Translations under genes and position numbers: made by a program
The notes under the pieces: model-generated
Databases searched by the model: none
What the model was told of the DNA's origin: nothing
The model's input: the letters and a program-made list of their open reading frames with translations, nothing else
Shown: piece by piece, positions 14,730-16,766 of the stretch
Numbering within the stretch: the first letter of the stretch is position 1
How the letters are laid out: every line of letters begins with the position of its first letter
Assembly: GCA_002085285.1 (NCBI GenBank)
Contig: NATK01000009.1
Span: 1-16,766 of the forward strand
Length of the DNA stretch: 16,766 nt
DNA from: Candidatus Latescibacteria bacterium 4484_7
Lineage (GTDB): Bacteria; Krumholzibacteriota; Krumholzibacteriia; Krumholzibacteriales; Krumholzibacteriaceae
Direction: 5' to 3'

Positions 14730-14752
14730 TCGGCAAATAATCGTGGTATTGG

Positions 14753-15493
14753 ATGGCGTTTTTTGGTTCTCTTTTCGACCTCTCGGTGGGCGGATTGGAT
14801 GATATGAAGACGGCGAAGGATATTTTCATGGAGATATACGAGAGACTCCTCGCAAGATACGGCCCGAGGAAGTGGTGGCCTGTCACACCCGACGGTGAGA
14901 CGAGGCCAAGATACACGGGCGGCCCTGGGAACGAGAGGCAGCGTTTCGAGGTGGCTGTCGGAGCCGTCCTCACGCAGAATACCGCATGGAAGAATGCCGC
15001 GAAGGCGATAGAGATGTTGAATAAAGAGGCGTTGATGTCACCCGAACGTTTGAGTCGTGTCGATGCCGAAAGGCTCGCAGGCTTGATAAGATCGGCCGGG
15101 TACTTCAATCAAAAGGCAAAGAGGCTCGTGTACCTGGCGCGGTTCTTCTTGAAGACGAAAAAAATAGACAGAGACAATTTGCTCTCCGTAAACGGGATAG
15201 GTCCCGAGACGGCCGATTCGATTTTGCTCTACGGATTCGGTCTTCCATATTTCGTGGTCGATGCCTATACGAGGAGGATATTCGGACGTATCGGGATCGT
15301 TGACCCCGCAGCTTCCTACGACGAGATACAGAGTAAATTCGAAAGGAGGATTCCAGGTAACGTCCACCTCTACCAGGAGTACCATGCCTTGATCGTTGAG
15401 CACGGAAAGGGTGTATGCAGGGCCAAGCCTCTCTGCCAGGAGTGCGTGTTGAGCGATGTTTGCAATGCAAGTGCCGATATGAAAAAAGGTTGA
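14753..15493 (+). CDS. MagIII-like HhH-GPD DNA glycosylase with Fe-S cluster
   Basis: Up to 246 residues. HhH-GPD glycosylase of the endonuclease III superfamily, MagIII/COG2231-like: RYGPRKWWPVTP (35-46), VGAVLTQNTAWKN (69-81), IRSAGYFNQKAKRL (112-125). The helix-hairpin-helix is NGIGPETADSILLY (147-160) and the catalytic Asp is Asp170 in VVDAYTRR. The position of the endonuclease III lyase Lys is Glu152, so it should be a monofunctional base glycosylase, probably for alkylated or damaged purines. Four Cys at 222, 228, 231, 237 (C-X6-C-X2-C-X5-C) would bind a 4Fe-4S cluster. The start is uncertain: ATG 14753 has a poor ribosome site and ATG 14804 (codon 18, MKTAKDIF) is a plausible alternative. 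Confidence 0.85.
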   Translation: MAFFGSLFDLSVGGLDDMKTAKDIFMEIYERLLARYGPRKWWPVTPDGETRPRYTGGPGNERQRFEVAVGAVLTQNTAWKNAAKAIEMLNKEALMSPERLSRVDAERLAGLIRSAGYFNQKAKRLVYLARFFLKTKKIDRDNLLSVNGIGPETADSILLYGFGLPYFVVDAYTRRIFGRIGIVDPAASYDEIQSKFERRIPGNVHLYQEYHALIVEHGKGVCRAKPLCQECVLSDVCNASADMKKG

Positions 15494-15557
15494 CGGCTAA
15501 TGATTTTGTTATTGATTATTTCACAGGAGTTCAGGCACCAGCGGGAGGTTTTCGAGA

Positions 15558-15989
15558 ATGCATTCATTCGACAGTGTAATAAGTCGGCTAAGGAGCAATG
15601 GATTCAAGCTAACTCCTCAAAGACTCGCAATCATCAAGTATATGGAGAATAACAAGACTCATCCACATGCGCTTAAGATCCACAAGGAGCTCAAGAAGAA
15701 GTATCCCACCCTTTCCTTCTCCACCGTTTACAATACCCTGAATATGCTGGAGAGCATAGGAGAGATCACTTCGGTCAACATCTTCGATGAGTACCTAAAC
15801 TTCGATCCGGAGACTAAGCCTCATATTCATTTCTACTGCAAGGTATGCGGAGAGGTCACCGACATATTCCTCGAGGATGTAGATGGGTTGTCGCTTCCTA
15901 TAGATGAGATAAACGGCAACCTGATCGATTCGGCGCAGATCGTGTTCAAGGGGATCTGCAAGAAGTGCAGGGGGCGCGAGCAACAGTGA
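15558..15989 (+). CDS. perR: PerR-type Fur-family peroxide-sensing regulator
   Basis: 143 residues. The N-terminal winged helix (about 5-75) has the family recognition helix SFSTVYNTLNML (53-64). The dimerization domain has structural zinc cysteines C94-X2-C97 and C134-X2-C137. Regulatory metal ligands line up with B. subtilis PerR: His37, Asp83, His89, His91 and Asp102; the Asp after CGEVT is the residue that separates PerR-like from Fur-like (Glu) members. In known systems metal-catalysed oxidation of these His residues relieves repression of peroxide defence genes. The ATG follows GGGAGG by 8 nt. The stop overlaps the start of the redox gene, implying coupled translation. I did not find a clear PerR box in the 64 bp upstream. 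Confidence 0.82.
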   Translation: MHSFDSVISRLRSNGFKLTPQRLAIIKYMENNKTHPHALKIHKELKKKYPTLSFSTVYNTLNMLESIGEITSVNIFDEYLNFDPETKPHIHFYCKVCGEVTDIFLEDVDGLSLPIDEINGNLIDSAQIVFKGICKKCRGREQQ

Positions 15990-16612
15990 TAGCTCAGAAC
16001 TGGAAATGTTCTAATTGCGGATATGTCAGTGTCGGTCTCTTTCCGCCCGAAAAATGCCCTGTTTGCGGAGCGGGGAGGGATGCATTCGAGACCGAAGCCG
16101 AGTGGCAGATTGCTCCCGGCGAGCTCGACGGCCTTATAAAGGCCTGCTGGAAGGTAACGTACGGTCTCTATGTGATCAGCTCGATTGACGGGGAAAAGAT
16201 GAACGGGCAGATCTGCAACACACTTTTCCAGATCACGAGCGACCCCCCGAGGATGGCCGTAGGGATCAACCATAAAAATCTAACGCACGAGTTCATAGAG
16301 AAAAGCCATGTATTCGCAGCTTCGATCCTCGGTCGGAACGATCACAGGCTCGTGAGGAGATTCGGGTACAGATCGGGGAGGGAGTTCGACAAGTTCAAGG
16401 GTGTGCGCATAACGAAGGGCAAGACTGGCGCGCCGATAATCGCCGATTCGATGGGTTATCTGGAATGTATCGTTTTGCCGGACAAAACGGTGGATGCGGG
16501 GACACACAGCATATTCATAGGCGATATAGTCGGTGGAGCGCTGTTCAAAGAGACCGAAGAGCCGATGACTTATGCTTATTATCATGTCACAAAGGACAGC
16601 GCTCAGGGATAG
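15986..16612 (+). CDS. Rubredoxin-like / flavin reductase fusion (redox or peroxide-linked flavoprotein)
   Basis: 208 residues from a GTG whose bases overlap the perR TGA (GTGA, 15986-15989), implying translational coupling; an in-frame GTG at 15965 would extend into perR. The N-terminus is a short rubredoxin-like iron site, C8-X2-C11 (KCSNCGY) and C24-X2-C27 (KCPVCG), of the rubrerythrin-tail type. Residues about 45-200 are a flavin-reductase-like FMN-binding domain (YGLYVISSIDG, NGQICNTLFQITSDPPRMAVGI, HIFIGDIVGG-like IFIGDIVGG). High-molecular-weight rubredoxins of anaerobes combine the same two modules in the opposite order. It likely shuttles electrons to an oxygen- or peroxide-reducing partner such as a flavodiiron protein or rubrerythrin (inference). 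Confidence 0.8.
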   Translation: MIAQNWKCSNCGYVSVGLFPPEKCPVCGAGRDAFETEAEWQIAPGELDGLIKACWKVTYGLYVISSIDGEKMNGQICNTLFQITSDPPRMAVGINHKNLTHEFIEKSHVFAASILGRNDHRLVRRFGYRSGREFDKFKGVRITKGKTGAPIIADSMGYLECIVLPDKTVDAGTHSIFIGDIVGGALFKETEEPMTYAYYHVTKDSAQG

Positions 16613-16766
16613 CTGACAGTAGAATTTGTTGATTTGAAGGATGTACAGTAGTCAGTAGTGATTAATTCGATGAGAGAGAGAATTTGCGGGTTCTTGCACT
16701 CGATGCACGACCGAACGATTTTGTAAATCAATGGAGGAGAAATCCGATTCGGACCATAGTAATTGG

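Noticed and set aside
14506..14752. Cobalamin or NiCo riboswitch upstream of nikM
   Set aside because: No B12-box GCCACTG or other riboswitch core could be recognised on the nikM strand; the predicted transcript leader is only about 40 nt.
15494..15557. Possible PerR box upstream of perR
   Set aside because: The AT-rich TTATTGATTATTT does not keep the inverted symmetry of TTATAATNATTATAA; matches are too few.
16646..16659. Tandem CAGTAGT-CAGTAGT repeat after the flavin reductase gene
   Set aside because: Two short copies only, no further repeats or gene link; likely chance.

Overview
The window is about 16.8 kb of compact chromosomal DNA from a bacterium, with GC near 50% and frequent AGG/AGA arginine and ATA isoleucine codons. 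I see no phage, insertion sequence, CRISPR, tRNA or rRNA. Gene content points to a Gram-negative-like, probably anaerobic or microaerobic environmental bacterium: a nickel ECF transporter with NikR, a PerR-type regulator next to a rubredoxin/flavin-reductase fusion, exported DUF3857/transglutaminase proteins, a PilZ-like protein and an Fe-S MagIII-like glycosylase. Deltaproteobacteria-like or FCB-type candidate lineages would fit, but I cannot assign a taxon from sequence alone.

Layout, left to right. At the left edge, on the minus strand, is the first 23 codons of an LsrF/DhnA-family class I aldolase, with a strong sigma70-type promoter and a structured leader of about 130 nt. Next, on minus, is an MFS permease (504-1721). 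Divergent from it is a two-gene plus-strand operon (1860-5797) of secreted DUF3857/transglutaminase-fold paralogs: the first has an intact Cys-His-Asp triad, the second has lost Cys and His. A minus-strand pair follows (6836-5841): a membrane protein resembling a decayed A24 prepilin peptidase, then a DUF192 protein. A 494-bp stretch with two 10-codon mini-ORFs leads to a ClC-family chloride channel/transporter lacking both coupling glutamates, a GT4 glycosyltransferase and a PilZ-like/CheX-like protein, all on minus.

The right third carries a nickel module on minus: nikM-nikN-nikQO (14505-11903) and nikR (11592-11176). nikM and nikN overlap by 4 nt and nikN is 6 nt from the fused nikQO gene. 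A sigma70-like promoter lies upstream of nikM, and a candidate NikR operator (7-13-7) overlaps its predicted transcription start. nikR has its own promoter. This reads as a self-contained nickel uptake and repression circuit. Divergent on plus are a MagIII-like Fe-S DNA glycosylase, perR, and a rubredoxin-like/flavin-reductase fusion whose GTG start overlaps the perR stop, suggesting a translationally coupled oxidative-stress pair.

The most interesting signals are paralogs or variants with altered catalytic residues: the pseudo-transglutaminase beside an active copy, a ClC with Val at the gating-Glu and Ile at the proton-Glu positions, a NikO ATPase with Gln in the H-loop, and an A24-like protein missing its first Asp. 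The promoter/operator architecture upstream of nikM and the near-duplicate 33-nt mini-ORFs also stand out.
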